Assembly: GCA_964541375.1 (NCBI GenBank)
Contig: CAZIPT010000025.1
Span: forward strand, 1 to 29,786
Reading direction: 5' to 3'
DNA length: 29,786 bases
DNA from: JBAXEO01 sp964541375
GTDB taxonomy: Bacteria; Actinomycetota; Coriobacteriia; Anaerosomatales; JAAXUF01
Shown: in pieces, positions 8,261 through 16,701 of the stretch
Position numbering within the stretch: position 1 is the first letter of the stretch
Layout: each line of letters opens with the position of its first letter
Notes under the pieces: model-generated
Seen by the model: only the letters and a program-made list of their open reading frames with translations
Told to the model about the DNA's origin: nothing
The model's database searches: none
Program-made: the position numbers and the translations under genes

Positions 8261-9820
8261 TTGGCGCAACACGTTGCATCCGCACACCGTTCCCACGCAA
8301 GGCATCACTCCGCTCAGACGGCTGACATCGCCACGGTCACTCGTATCCTCCGAGCCTTCACCATCACTCTCGCCGCACTCGGTACGCCCCTTCTGCTGGC
8401 GATGATCTTCGCGCTTCCGTCGATGTGGCCTCGTTTGCTGCTCACGGCCATCGCCCTGGACGCTGTCTGTGCGACCGTCTGGGTCATGACCTCGCACCGA
8501 CACGCTCGGCGCGGCGCTTGGCTCCTCACCTGGACGATGTGGGCGCTGTTCACGGTAATCGCCTACACAGCCGGCGGCCTTGAGTCGCCGGCGATCGCGG
8601 CGCAACTGGTTATCGTCGTGGCCGCCGGCCTTCTGCTGGGATGGAGAAACGGCGTCTACGTTGCGGTCGTCGCAACCGCGACCATCTTCGCGCTCGCCTA
8701 CTTGCAGTGGCTGGGGATGCTCCCGGTCAGCGCGGTGAACCAGACCCCTTGGTGGCGTGCTCTTTCACTCGCCACCTACGTGATTCTTCTGGGCATCCTG
8801 CAGGGCGTCATCATGAGCACGTTCACTCGAGTCCGGGACCGGGCGGTCCACGACGCCTCGAAGCGCCGCAAGGCGGAGTCCCGGTTGCGGCAGGTCATCG
8901 ACCATGCCCCGTTTGGAGCACTCGGGTTCGAGGTACGCGATGAGGACCGGCTCGTGGCCACCGACGCCAACCTCTCCGCCAGCATGGTCCTGGGAATGGA
9001 CGCATCGAGGCTGCTGGGAATGGAAGCCGAGACGGTTCTCGCTGGGCCCGGCGGAACGGCGGCGGGACACGAGATCATGCGGGTGGCCCTTGAAGGCGGT
9101 GGCTGGGAGGCCGACGACTTCGCTTGGCGTGTCGGCAAGAACTCCGGCATCTTCGAGATGCACGCGGTCCAGACGGGGCCCGGACGCGCCGAGCTATTCT
9201 TCATGGACGTCACCGAGAGGCGGCGTGCCGAGGCCGAGATCCGCCACATGGCCTTTCACGATGAGCTGACCGGCCTTCCCAACCGCGCGCTCTTCTACGA
9301 CCACCTGCACATGGCCCTCGCGAGCGCCCAGCGCCGAGGAGACCACGTTGGCCTCCTCTTCCTCGACCTCGACCACTTCAAGCAGCTCAACGACCGCTAC
9401 GGCCATTCGTTCGGCGACCTGCTCCTGGTTCAGGTGGCCGCTCGGCTGCGGCAAAGTGCCCGCCGAGGCGATACCGTGGCCCGCTTTGGCGGCGACGAGT
9501 TCACGGTGCTGCTGCCTGACGTCGAAAGTCATCGCCAGGCCGAGGCGGCCGCGCGCAAGATCCTCGCCGTGCTCGCAGAGCCGCTCGAGATCAACAACCG
9601 TACCGTCAGCCTCACCGCGAGTGTGGGCGTCGCCATAGCCCCGCGTGCGAGCCGCGATGCCGTGACGCTCGTGCACCAGGCCGACCTGGCGATGTACCAC
9701 GTGAAGGCCGACGGCCGCGGTGGTTACCGCTTCTACGACCCCGAGAGCATCCTGCCGGGTACTCGGGAGGACCCGGTGGTCGAGCCCCTAGCGGCGGCGC
9801 TCGCGGATGAGGCGGTCTAG
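8261..9820 (+). CDS. Membrane-bound PAS-GGDEF diguanylate cyclase
   Basis: The open frame begins inside the preceding gene and crosses its terminator, so the real start must be downstream. TTG 8261, with GGAAGG about 7 bases upstream, is my best choice and gives 519 residues. An N-terminal region of about six hydrophobic helices (27-195) is followed by a PAS-like domain (about 205-325, ending DVTERRRAEAEI) and a GGDEF domain. The active-site loop is GGDEF at 410-414, and an intact RxxD inhibitory site (RRGD, 401-404) lies five residues before it. The enzyme should make c-di-GMP from two GTP at the membrane, with product inhibition. No EAL domain is attached. The 3' end overlaps the convergent YaiI-family gene by 33 bases. 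Confidence 0.9.
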   Translation: MAQHVASAHRSHARHHSAQTADIATVTRILRAFTITLAALGTPLLLAMIFALPSMWPRLLLTAIALDAVCATVWVMTSHRHARRGAWLLTWTMWALFTVIAYTAGGLESPAIAAQLVIVVAAGLLLGWRNGVYVAVVATATIFALAYLQWLGMLPVSAVNQTPWWRALSLATYVILLGILQGVIMSTFTRVRDRAVHDASKRRKAESRLRQVIDHAPFGALGFEVRDEDRLVATDANLSASMVLGMDASRLLGMEAETVLAGPGGTAAGHEIMRVALEGGGWEADDFAWRVGKNSGIFEMHAVQTGPGRAELFFMDVTERRRAEAEIRHMAFHDELTGLPNRALFYDHLHMALASAQRRGDHVGLLFLDLDHFKQLNDRYGHSFGDLLLVQVAARLRQSARRGDTVARFGGDEFTVLLPDVESHRQAEAAARKILAVLAEPLEINNRTVSLTASVGVAIAPRASRDAVTLVHQADLAMYHVKADGRGGYRFYDPESILPGTREDPVVEPLAAALADEAV

Positions 9821-10243
9821 CGAGTCCGAGAAGTTCTCTCGGTCCTCCTCGGTGAACTTCGAAGGGCCACCGGTGCGGCCGCCCGCGCGGCGGAGCTTCT
9901 GCTCGGCGTGGCGGACCTCCATCTCGATGTCGATCGTCGCCTGGTAGAAGATGCGGCCTCGCGGGCTGATTGCTCCGGCTCCCCGGCCAAGCGCCATGGC
10001 GGCGAGACCGATATCTTGAGTCACGACGATGTCCTCGGCGCCGAGACGCTCGATGATCGCAAAGTCGGCGGAGTCTCGACCGGTGCCCACAGTCACGCAC
10101 TCGACCCCGGTCCGGCCCTCGTAGCGCACGAAACTCTGGTTGGTGTTGGCGACGAGTACGACCGACATGCCGTTGGCCCGCGCTATCGAGATCGCCTCAC
10201 GGGTGACCGGGCAGGCGTCGGCATCGATGAAGACCGTGCTCAC
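9788..10243 (-). CDS. YaiI/YqxD family protein (UPF0178, DUF188)
   Basis: The frame is open further upstream, but GTG 10243 with GGGGGAAG before it gives 151 residues, the usual length of this family. Conserved features are FIDADACPV at the N-terminus, GRDSADFAI, VTQDIGLA and the C-terminal RTGGPSKFTEEDRENF. The fold is PIN-like and the acidic residues suggest a metal-dependent nuclease, but the biological role of the family is not established. The GTG overlaps the TGA of the upstream Cys-rich protein gene as GTGA, which implies translational coupling. The 3' end overlaps the diguanylate cyclase gene on the other strand. Confidence 0.92.
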   Translation of the reverse strand: MSTVFIDADACPVTREAISIARANGMSVVLVANTNQSFVRYEGRTGVECVTVGTGRDSADFAIIERLGAEDIVVTQDIGLAAMALGRGAGAISPRGRIFYQATIDIEMEVRHAEQKLRRAGGRTGGPSKFTEEDRENFSDSLDRLIRERRR

Positions 10244-10677
10244 GGCCGCTTCCCCCAGAGTTCGCAGACGTACGTGGCGCAGATCGGTGCGCGATAGACG
10301 CGGGGCAGCAGACAGCCCGTCTCCACGTCGCAGAAGACGCACTTGCGGTAGTCGACCGACGCAGGGAGCGCCTCGCGGTACGCCTCACCCGCAGGCGTGG
10401 GCAAGTGGCTCACGCGCGGGTCGTGCAGCGGGATCACGCCGGCCTCGCCAGGAAGGTACGCGGCGTCCGTGACGCGGAGCGCGCCCGTGTCGATGAGCCG
10501 CTGCTCCCAGAGTGCGATGTAGTGGGGCAGCCAGCCCTCCCCGATGTAGTGCCCCTCCTCGTCATGCGCGAGGAAGAGCGCGCAGCACAGGCCGCCGCAG
10601 GAGTTGCAGAGCTCGAAGTCCTCCTCGGCGGCCGTATCCCGCGGTGCCGATGTGCGGGATTCATCGGCGCTAGGCAA
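10240..10677 (-). CDS. Cys-rich YkgJ-like putative metal-binding protein
   Basis: The conserved part contains nine cysteines in two groups: CNSCGGLCC (residues 24-32) and C113, C116, C122, C133 and C138 (RKCVFCD, GCLL, APICATYVC). This resembles the YkgJ-type proposed zinc- or iron-chelating family, whose function is unclear. The start is uncertain. TTG 10677 (145 aa) overlaps the kinase stop by 8 bases, while GTG 10734 would add 19 residues that look like an out-of-frame reading of the kinase end. Neither has a good ribosome site, which suggests coupling to the kinase gene. The stop overlaps the next start as GTGA. The link with a two-component system may be functional or merely transcriptional. 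Confidence 0.75.
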   Translation of the reverse strand: MPSADESRTSAPRDTAAEEDFELCNSCGGLCCALFLAHDEEGHYIGEGWLPHYIALWEQRLIDTGALRVTDAAYLPGEAGVIPLHDPRVSHLPTPAGEAYREALPASVDYRKCVFCDVETGCLLPRVYRAPICATYVCELWGKRP

Positions 10678-12085
10678 GGGGAAGCCGTATCTCGAACTGC
10701 GTGCCCGCGTCGGAGCTCTCGAAGGAGACCGCACCGCCGTAGCGCTCGACGGTCGCCAGCACTATCGCGAGGCCGAGGCCGCTGCCCTGGTAGGCGGCGA
10801 CGTTGCGGGCCCGGTGGAAGCGCGAGAAGACATCGCCGTACTCGGCCTCGGGGATACCGATGCCGGTGTCCGCGACCGAGGCGACCGCGGAGCCGTTCTC
10901 GGCACGCGTGGCGACGGTGACTGTCCCGCCGTCGGGCGTGAACTTGACGGCGTTGTCGAGCAGGCTCTCGAACACCGTTTGGAGCCGGCCCTTGTCGGCC
11001 AGGACGGCCAGGGCCGAGGGCTCGATGGCGATTTCGAGGGACAGCCCGGCCTGCTCGGCACGCGAGGCGACCGCTTCGGCGGCTTCGCGCACCGTGGCCG
11101 CAAGGTCGATGCGCTCGATCGTGCCGCCCGGGTCGCCCGCCTCGATGCGCGAGAGACTCAGCAGGCCCTCGGACAGCGACTGGAGGCGATCGGCCTGGCC
11201 CAGCGCGCGTCCGACGAGTCGGCGCTCGTCGTCGGTGGTGGCCGCTCCCTGGGCAAGCTCGAGATCGGCCCGCAACGCGGTGAGCGGTGTGCCGATTTCG
11301 TGCGCCGCGTCGCCGACAAAACGCCGAAGCGCGACCACGGTGCCCTCCATCTGCTCGGCCATCTGGTTGAACGACTCGCCGAGACGCCCGACCTCGTCGG
11401 CGCGGTCGACGGATGCCCTCGCGGTCAGGTCACCCTCGGCCATGCGATCGCTCGCTTCGGTCAGGTCGACGATGGGCTTCGAGATCCGCGAGGACAGCAG
11501 GTAGCCGGCCAGCGCCGCCAGTGCGACTGCGAGCACGGCGGCCAGCGTCCACGCCTGCGCGATACCGACGAGCACCGCGCGGCCTGAGGTAGGCGGCTCC
11601 GAGAGCAGCAGGTAGCCGGCGGACTGGCCGTCCGACGTGGAAAGCGCGACCTTGAGGCTCGCCCCGGAGGGCCGCGGCGGGCTGTCACCACTGAAGATGC
11701 CATCGCCGAGTGGCTGCGGACGGCGCTCGTGGAAGCCGCCGCGTCGAGCGCCCGGTCGGATGTCGAGCGCCCCTAGGTCGAGGTCTCTCGGCGAGCCCGA
11801 GTCGACCAGCAGCTTGCCGTCGTCGCCGTAGACGCGCACGCGCACCTGCTCGACGACGGCCACGCGGGCGGCCCATATCGCAAGCGCCGACCCGCCCGGG
11901 CCAGGCATCGGTTCGTTACGGATCTGAATCTCGGCCGATCTCAGGTAGTCGTTCTCGGCACGGGAGTAGTAGCCGCCGAGCACCGAAAGCAGAATGCCGC
12001 CGAGAAGGACCGCCGTCAGCAGCGCGATTCCGGCGTACGTCACCGAGAGCTGCGCGCGTAGCGACTTTGAGCGGAGCGCTGCCAT
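10670..12085 (-). CDS. Sensor histidine kinase (HAMP-HisKA-HATPase)
   Basis: This 471-residue membrane kinase has TM1 (about 15-39), an extracytoplasmic sensor of about 130 residues, TM2 (about 172-196), HAMP (197-250), HisKA with phospho-acceptor H262 in AAHEIGTPL, and a HATPase domain. The nucleotide-binding boxes are intact: N box with N378 (LLDNAVKF), G1 DTGIGIP (406-412), F box FSRFHR and G2 GSGLGLA. It should phosphorylate the OmpR-type regulator encoded just upstream, from which it is separated by one base. The sensor domain is rich in Arg, Gly and Pro and gives no clue to the signal. Confidence 0.95.
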   Translation of the reverse strand: MAALRSKSLRAQLSVTYAGIALLTAVLLGGILLSVLGGYYSRAENDYLRSAEIQIRNEPMPGPGGSALAIWAARVAVVEQVRVRVYGDDGKLLVDSGSPRDLDLGALDIRPGARRGGFHERRPQPLGDGIFSGDSPPRPSGASLKVALSTSDGQSAGYLLLSEPPTSGRAVLVGIAQAWTLAAVLAVALAALAGYLLSSRISKPIVDLTEASDRMAEGDLTARASVDRADEVGRLGESFNQMAEQMEGTVVALRRFVGDAAHEIGTPLTALRADLELAQGAATTDDERRLVGRALGQADRLQSLSEGLLSLSRIEAGDPGGTIERIDLAATVREAAEAVASRAEQAGLSLEIAIEPSALAVLADKGRLQTVFESLLDNAVKFTPDGGTVTVATRAENGSAVASVADTGIGIPEAEYGDVFSRFHRARNVAAYQGSGLGLAIVLATVERYGGAVSFESSDAGTQFEIRLPLA

Positions 12086-12086
12086 C

Positions 12087-12791
12087 CTATGTGGCCAGCC
12101 GGTAGCCGACGCCGGGCACCGTCAGCACGAGCTGAGGATCGCTGGGGTCGGCCTCGATCTTCTCGCGCAAGCGCCGCACGTGCACGCTGACGGTCTTGTC
12201 GTCGTAGTACTCGCCGTCGGCTCCCCACACGTTCTCGATCAGCTGCGCGCGCGAGAACGCCTGACCGGGGTGACGCGCGAGGAACGTGAGCAGCCGGTAC
12301 TCGGTCGGTGTGAGGTTCAGCTCTCTACCGCCGCTGCTCACGGTTGCGCGAGTGCGGTCGATGACGACGTCTCCCACGTAGAGGATGTCGGCATCCGCCG
12401 AGGAGAGCTCGCCGTAGGTTCGCCGCAGCAGCGCGCGGATGCGCGCAAGCAGCTCGCGCATGCGATACGGCTTCGTGAGGTAGTCGTCAGCGCCCATCTC
12501 CAGGCCGAGCACCTTGTCGAGCTCGTCGGACTGGACGGTGAGCATGAGGATTGGCTGTCGCAGGCCGAGCTGCCGCATCTGTCGGCAGAAGTCGAAGCCC
12601 GAGCCGTCGGGGAGCCGCACGTCGAGCACGATCAGACTGGGCGACTCGTCACGCGCCCACGCGACGCCGCCGCCACCGGTGGACTCCCAGTGGACATCGT
12701 ACCCCTCGTTGCTGATGCCCTCGACGAGGCCCTCGGCTACGGCGGGATCGTCCTCGATCACGAGGATGCTGTGGGTTCTCTCGTTCATCAT
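12087..12791 (-). CDS. OmpR/PhoB-family response regulator
   Basis: The 234-residue protein has a receiver domain (about 7-120) with acidic pocket E13-D14-D15, phospho-acceptor D57 (LIVLDVRLPDG), switch T85 and K107 (YLTKPY). A winged-helix DNA-binding domain follows (about 138-232), with TPTEYRLL, RAQLIENVWG, VSVHVRRLREKI and a VPGVGYRL end. ATG codons occur at both 12791 and 12788, and neither has a strong Shine-Dalgarno. A minus-strand hairpin (12813-12842) lies just upstream. Its partner is the kinase immediately downstream. Targets are unknown; the upstream Gly-rich membrane protein gene is an obvious candidate. Confidence 0.95.
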   Translation of the reverse strand: MMNERTHSILVIEDDPAVAEGLVEGISNEGYDVHWESTGGGGVAWARDESPSLIVLDVRLPDGSGFDFCRQMRQLGLRQPILMLTVQSDELDKVLGLEMGADDYLTKPYRMRELLARIRALLRRTYGELSSADADILYVGDVVIDRTRATVSSGGRELNLTPTEYRLLTFLARHPGQAFSRAQLIENVWGADGEYYDDKTVSVHVRRLREKIEADPSDPQLVLTVPGVGYRLAT

Positions 12792-12812
12792 AAGATGAGC
12801 GTATCACTGCAA

Positions 12813-12842
12813 CGGCCGCCCCTCGCCTAGGAGGGGCGGCCG
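12813..12842 (-). terminator. GC-rich hairpin between the membrane protein and regulator genes
   Basis: Perfect 12-bp arms 12813-12824 and 12831-12842 enclose a 6-base loop, 10 bases after the stop of the gene ending at 12853. There is no U-run. It may therefore be a partial terminator that lowers, rather than blocks, transcription into the two-component genes. Confidence 0.6.
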
Positions 12843-12852
12843 GAGTTGTGAG

Positions 12853-13335
12853 CTACTGCGGCACGCCGTCGGGAGCCGTCTGGCCCTGAGGAGCCGGCTG
12901 GCCCTGGGAATCCGGGTGGCCCGGGGGGAGCTGACCCTGAGGCTCCGTCTGGCCATACTGGCCGCCGAAACCGCCGTTGCCGTGCCGGAAACCCTGCCCG
13001 CGCCGACCTTCCTCGAAGCCGCGGCCATTCATCATGCCGCCGCCCGGCCCGCCGAACTGGCCTTGCCGGGCCGCAAAGCCACCGCGCGCGCCACCGATGT
13101 GGCTGCCGACGGCAACGCCGCTGGCGAAGGTCGCGCCAAGCAGCATCAGTCCGAACACTGTTGCCGCCACGGCTATCAGCGCCTTGGATGTACCGCTCAG
13201 AGGCCGTGAGGCCGGGGTCGTGTACTCCACTGCGGGCGCCGAGGCTGCCGGCGCCTGCACTGCCGGGGAGGCCTCCACCGCTGGCGCCTCGACCACCGGC
13301 AGGACCTCGGTTGTCTCGTTGCTGTTGTCCGTCAT
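12853..13335 (-). CDS. Single-pass membrane protein with Gly-rich extracytoplasmic tail
   Basis: ATG 13335, preceded by AAAGAGGTG, starts a 160-residue protein. It has an Ala/Pro/Val-rich cytoplasmic part (1-48), one membrane helix (about 52-76) and an outer tail. The tail is Gly/Arg/Phe/Met-rich (80-128, for example GQFGGPGGGMMNGRGFEEG) and then Gln/Pro-rich, with repeated PQGQ/SQGQ units to the end. The tail is low-complexity with Met, His and Glu and could bind metal or the wall; this is inference. It precedes the response-regulator and kinase genes on the same strand and could be a target or accessory of that system. No family was recognised. Confidence 0.8.
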   Translation of the reverse strand: MTDNSNETTEVLPVVEAPAVEASPAVQAPAASAPAVEYTTPASRPLSGTSKALIAVAATVFGLMLLGATFASGVAVGSHIGGARGGFAARQGQFGGPGGGMMNGRGFEEGRRGQGFRHGNGGFGGQYGQTEPQGQLPPGHPDSQGQPAPQGQTAPDGVPQ

Positions 13336-13381
13336 GAACGCACCTCTTTCGTGATCGGGGTCCGGCGACAAGACAACCGGC

Positions 13382-13387
13382 TCGTTA
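13382..13387 (-). promoter_or_regulatory. Weak candidate -10 for the Gly-rich membrane protein gene
   Basis: On the minus strand the sequence reads AGGGTAACGA, 47 bases upstream of ATG 13335. The G-run plus TA matches the pattern seen at other starts, but the final T is lacking. Confidence 0.25.
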
Positions 13388-13489
13388 CCCTACTGTGCGC
13401 CCGGCATCTTGCGGAGCGCCTGCGGGGAGGTTACAGAACCGCAATCTCGGACTGTCGGGCCGGAAACATGGCCATACGCGCCGGAGGGG

Positions 13490-13495
13490 TATGAT
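13490..13495 (+). promoter_or_regulatory. Candidate extended -10 for the NlpC/P60 gene
   Basis: GGGG precedes TATGAT, the closest match to the consensus TATAAT in this window. It lies about 145 bases before the coding start and so implies a long 5' leader. No good -35 was seen. Confidence 0.45.
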
Positions 13496-13637
13496 GGGGG
13501 TGGCTGGCAATGGCGTCATCAGCGCCCCATAGGGTGTCGACGTAGGCCGGCGAGAGAAGGGCCTGGCACGCCGCTCGCGGCTACTCCGGCCTCCGCGGCA
13601 GTGAAGGCCGCATACAACGATCTGGGCGACCTGGAGG

Positions 13638-14756
13638 GTGAAACCACTGAGAATCCGCATCCGACTGCTGATGGCTACCTGTCTCGCGCTCGCCATCGCG
13701 CTGGTCGCGGCTTCACCGGTTCTCGCCGACACGATCGCGCAAAAGCAGGCACAGGCCGACCAGGTCGCAGCGCAGATCGAAACGCTCAACAACAAGGCCG
13801 AGATCGCCGCCGAGAAGTACAACGCGGCTCGCGACCGCTACGACTCGCTCGAGAAACAGGTTCGCGACAGCAACGCCAAGATCAAGAAGCTCAAGGCGCG
13901 CACGTCCGTGCTGCAGACGCACCTCGACACCCGCGCCAACGAGATGTACCGGCAAGGGCCGATGAGCTTCGTCTCGGTTCTTCTGAGCGTCAACGACTTC
14001 GAGGAACTGGACTCGACCATCCGCGTACTGACGTCGCTGAACCAGAACGATGCCTCAACGGTTGCGGAGCTCAAGCAGAACAAGGCCGATGAAGCCGCGA
14101 CCAACGCCACGCTCGTTTCTGCGAAGAGCAACGCCGCCAAGCAGCGCACCGCGATGGCAATCAACGAGAAGGCCGTCAACCAGCAGCTCGACGAGCGCGA
14201 GAAAGTGCTCGGCGGGCTCAACGCCGAGGTCAAGGACCTGATCGCGCAGAAGAAGGCAGCCGAGGAGGCCGCAGCACACGCCCGCTACCTCGCCCTTGTA
14301 GCACGGCAGCGCGCGGCGGCGGAGGCGGCTGCTCGGCGTCCCAAGCCGGCAACCAAGCCCAAGTCGGCCTCACCGAAGGACGATGGCGGCGACGCCCCCA
14401 CCAGCAGCAAGGGCGCGGCGGCGGTCTTCTGGGCGATGAAGGCCATCGGCAAGCCGTACCGCTGGGCGGGCTCAGGCCCCAACTCCTTCGACTGCAGCGG
14501 CCTGACGATGTGGGCGTACGGCAAGGCCGGGGTCTCGCTCCCCCACAGCTCAGGCGCCCAGATCGGCCGCGGCCCTCGCATCTCGCGCTCGAATCTCGAG
14601 CCGGGTGACCTGGTCTTCTTTGGGAGCCCGATCCATCACGTCGGGATGTACGTGGGAGGCGGCGACTTCATCCACTCGCCCAACTCGGGCTCATCAGTGC
14701 GCATCCAGTCGCTCTCACGACGTAGCGACTTCTCTGGGGCCTGCCGACCCAGGTAG
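13638..14756 (+). CDS. Secreted coiled-coil NlpC/P60 peptidoglycan endopeptidase
   Basis: This 372-residue protein has a signal peptide (cleavage near VLA-DT, residue 30), a long coiled coil (about 32-232, PcsB/RipA-like), a basic Pro-rich linker (233-257) and an NlpC/P60 domain (260-372). The cysteine-protease residues are C286 in FDCSG, H334 in HHVGMYVG and H346 in FIHSP. It should cleave peptide stems of peptidoglycan, for example during daughter-cell separation; the coiled coil usually holds such enzymes inactive until recruited. GTG 13638 directly abuts GGAGG, which is too close for normal initiation. In-frame CTG 13647 (9-base spacing) or ATG 13671 may be the real start, and either keeps the signal peptide. 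Confidence 0.93.
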   Translation: MKPLRIRIRLLMATCLALAIALVAASPVLADTIAQKQAQADQVAAQIETLNNKAEIAAEKYNAARDRYDSLEKQVRDSNAKIKKLKARTSVLQTHLDTRANEMYRQGPMSFVSVLLSVNDFEELDSTIRVLTSLNQNDASTVAELKQNKADEAATNATLVSAKSNAAKQRTAMAINEKAVNQQLDEREKVLGGLNAEVKDLIAQKKAAEEAAAHARYLALVARQRAAAEAAARRPKPATKPKSASPKDDGGDAPTSSKGAAAVFWAMKAIGKPYRWAGSGPNSFDCSGLTMWAYGKAGVSLPHSSGAQIGRGPRISRSNLEPGDLVFFGSPIHHVGMYVGGGDFIHSPNSGSSVRIQSLSRRSDFSGACRPR

Positions 14757-14800
14757 CCGGGCATCCCGACCGACCCCCGCCGTGCTGAACCGAGCCGAAC

Positions 14801-16462
14801 CTATCGTGCCGAGAACCTGGTCGGGGCACCGCTGTTGGCCGAGTAGGGCCACGCGCCGGAATACGACGTCACCATCATCCACTTGCCGGCATACGGCACC
14901 TTGTACCTCGCCGACAAGCGGCCGTCCGCACCGGGGGTCATGACCTTGGTGCTCCTGAGCCTCCAGTAGGGGACTGTGCTCTTCCTCCATCGGCCGCGAA
15001 CCCTGGTGCGCACCGTCTTGCGCTCCAGATGGAAGAGGTAGAGCTTCGTGGTCCCGGTGCTTGCCGCAGCGCCGCGCGTAATCCACGCGGTGAAGGTTGC
15101 GGTTCTTCCATGTTTCGGCCGGGAAGGCGAGACGCGCGGAGCCGACAGGCGGGTCGATACTTCCGGTAGCGGTGCTCCCGCCTCACCGAGCGCCTCGGCC
15201 GCGCGCACGCGTCCGTAGCCGAAGTATCTGTCCTTGCCCGCGGAGCCGAGATCCTGCGCCGTGGAGAGCAGCTGGCTCTCAACTTGGCTACGAGTCCATT
15301 CGCGGTGAACGGCACGAATCAGTGCGACCACGCCGGCGGCGTGCGGTGTGGCCATCGACGTCCCATTCATGAAGCAGTAGCCGCCGCCCAATCGAGTCGA
15401 GTAGACATTGGAGCCGGGTGCCGTGACATCCACGCCGTCGCCGTAGGTAGAGAAGAACGAGAGTCTGTCGGCTGAGTCGGTGGATCCCACCCCTATCACG
15501 TTCGCGTAGGCGGCAGGGTAGATCACGCCGTCTTGGCCGGTGTTCCCGGTCGCGGCAACCACGACACAGTCTCGGCGAACGGCATACTGTACGGCGTCGT
15601 TGAGTGTTTGGCTGTAGTCCTCGCCGCCGAGCGACAGGTTGATCACCTGCGCACCGTGGTCGGCCGCCCAGCGGATCCCTTCTGCAACGTGGGAGACGTC
15701 GCCGCTCCCGTTGGCACTCAGCACCTTCACCGGCAGGATGGTGCAGTCGTTTGCGACGCCCGCCACGCCGATGCCGTTGTTGAGCGTCGCTCCAATGATG
15801 CCCGCTACGTGTGTGCCGTGCCCATTGTCGTCCTGTGCGGTAGTGTCGCCGTTGGAAAAGTCGTAGTCGTTTGCGGTGTCGATCCGGCCCGCGAACTCGG
15901 GGTGGCTCAGATCGACCCCCGTGTCGATAACCGCGACCTTGATGGCGGCACCGCGCGCGACGTCCCAAGCGGCAGGGGCGCCGATGCTCTTCATCCCCCA
16001 CTGCTGGGGAAACCCCGGGTCGTTCGAGTCCATGAGCGCGTAGACAGGGCTGTCGGGCTCAACGTACGTCACGCCCGGGCGGGTACTGAGCTCGTCGATG
16101 AACGCCGAGACATCCGCGCCTTCAGGGACCTTGACCACGCCGAAGTCCGCGTTTGTCGAGAGGTCCGGGGCTGTCGCGCCCATCACGAGCGCCGAGGAGA
16201 GCGCCGGTACTTCTTGGCCGGGGTCGAACCCGACGATCACGCGCGTCGCGTCTTCCGCGGCTGCAGCTGGAGCGGGGGCTGACGGCGCAGCGGAGCTTGG
16301 CTCCGAGCTCGGAACCGAGACGGACCCGGACGGTTCGACTGACACCTTCGAGAAGCTGGCACCGCCCCACCGCGACCGCACGTACGAGCACCCTGGCAGA
16401 GTCAGGGCGAAGGCAAGCATGCACGCGAGAATCAGCCTAGGGAAGGCCTTCACGATTCTCAT
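14801..16462 (-). CDS. Lipid-anchored subtilisin-like serine protease (S8) with C-terminal Ig-like module
   Basis: This 553-residue protein has a lipoprotein signal with lipobox LPGC (C25) and a Ser/Pro/Ala-rich linker (41-70). An inhibitor-like propeptide region follows (72-140, TRVIVGFDPG to VTYVEPDSPV). The subtilase domain (about 150-425) has the triad D180 (VIDTGVD), H215 (NGHGTHVAG) and S369 (NGTSMATPH), with oxyanion N307. Residues about 437-553 are a module shared with the multicopper oxidase (SPSRPKHGRTATFTA at its start). It is probably an active surface protease. ATG 16462 abuts its AGGAG; GTG 16453 has a 9-base spacing and may be the true start, leaving the signal intact. It is convergent with the NlpC/P60 gene, 44 bases away. 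Confidence 0.94.
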   Translation of the reverse strand: MRIVKAFPRLILACMLAFALTLPGCSYVRSRWGGASFSKVSVEPSGSVSVPSSEPSSAAPSAPAPAAAAEDATRVIVGFDPGQEVPALSSALVMGATAPDLSTNADFGVVKVPEGADVSAFIDELSTRPGVTYVEPDSPVYALMDSNDPGFPQQWGMKSIGAPAAWDVARGAAIKVAVIDTGVDLSHPEFAGRIDTANDYDFSNGDTTAQDDNGHGTHVAGIIGATLNNGIGVAGVANDCTILPVKVLSANGSGDVSHVAEGIRWAADHGAQVINLSLGGEDYSQTLNDAVQYAVRRDCVVVAATGNTGQDGVIYPAAYANVIGVGSTDSADRLSFFSTYGDGVDVTAPGSNVYSTRLGGGYCFMNGTSMATPHAAGVVALIRAVHREWTRSQVESQLLSTAQDLGSAGKDRYFGYGRVRAAEALGEAGAPLPEVSTRLSAPRVSPSRPKHGRTATFTAWITRGAAASTGTTKLYLFHLERKTVRTRVRGRWRKSTVPYWRLRSTKVMTPGADGRLSARYKVPYAGKWMMVTSYSGAWPYSANSGAPTRFSAR

Positions 16463-16617
16463 CTCCTACGAGTGCCGAAGTCCCGGGTGAACGAGGCTCT
16501 GATCCCGGCACTGCGGTCAGGCCTCTCGAATCGGTTCCCTACCATTCCCATCGGCAGCACAGTGTGGCGGCTTGAGCCGAGGACCGACCCCACTGCGAGG
16601 CCGGGCCGCTCCATCGA

Positions 16618-16652
16618 CAAGGCCTCGCCGGCGTCGTCCCGACGAGGCCTTG
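16618..16652 (-). terminator. Hairpin after the multicopper oxidase gene
   Basis: Arms 16618-16627 and 16643-16652 form a perfect 10-bp stem (CAAGGCCTCG and its complement), with a smaller GTCG/CGAC hairpin nested in the loop. It starts 50 bases past the oxidase stop. A U-run is lacking. Confidence 0.55.
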
Positions 16653-16701
16653 CGCTTCCGACTGGTCCTTCTTCAGAACTCTTGCGGGCCACCGCTCGCA
16701 G

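Larger units (their letters stand above)
13336..13637. other. Divergent intergenic region of 302 bases
   Basis: This stretch separates the leftward membrane-protein gene from the rightward NlpC/P60 gene. It holds candidate -10 elements in both directions (13382-13387 minus and 13490-13495 plus). The NlpC/P60 side has a long GC-rich leader of roughly 135 bases with several short inverted repeats. I looked for known c-di-AMP or c-di-GMP riboswitch cores in the leader and did not find one. Confidence 0.5.

Noticed and set aside
13496..13637. c-di-AMP (ydaO) riboswitch in the long leader of the NlpC/P60 gene, as is common for wall hydrolases in actinobacteria.
   Set aside because: I could not find the conserved ydaO core segments. 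Only short GC-rich inverted repeats are visible.
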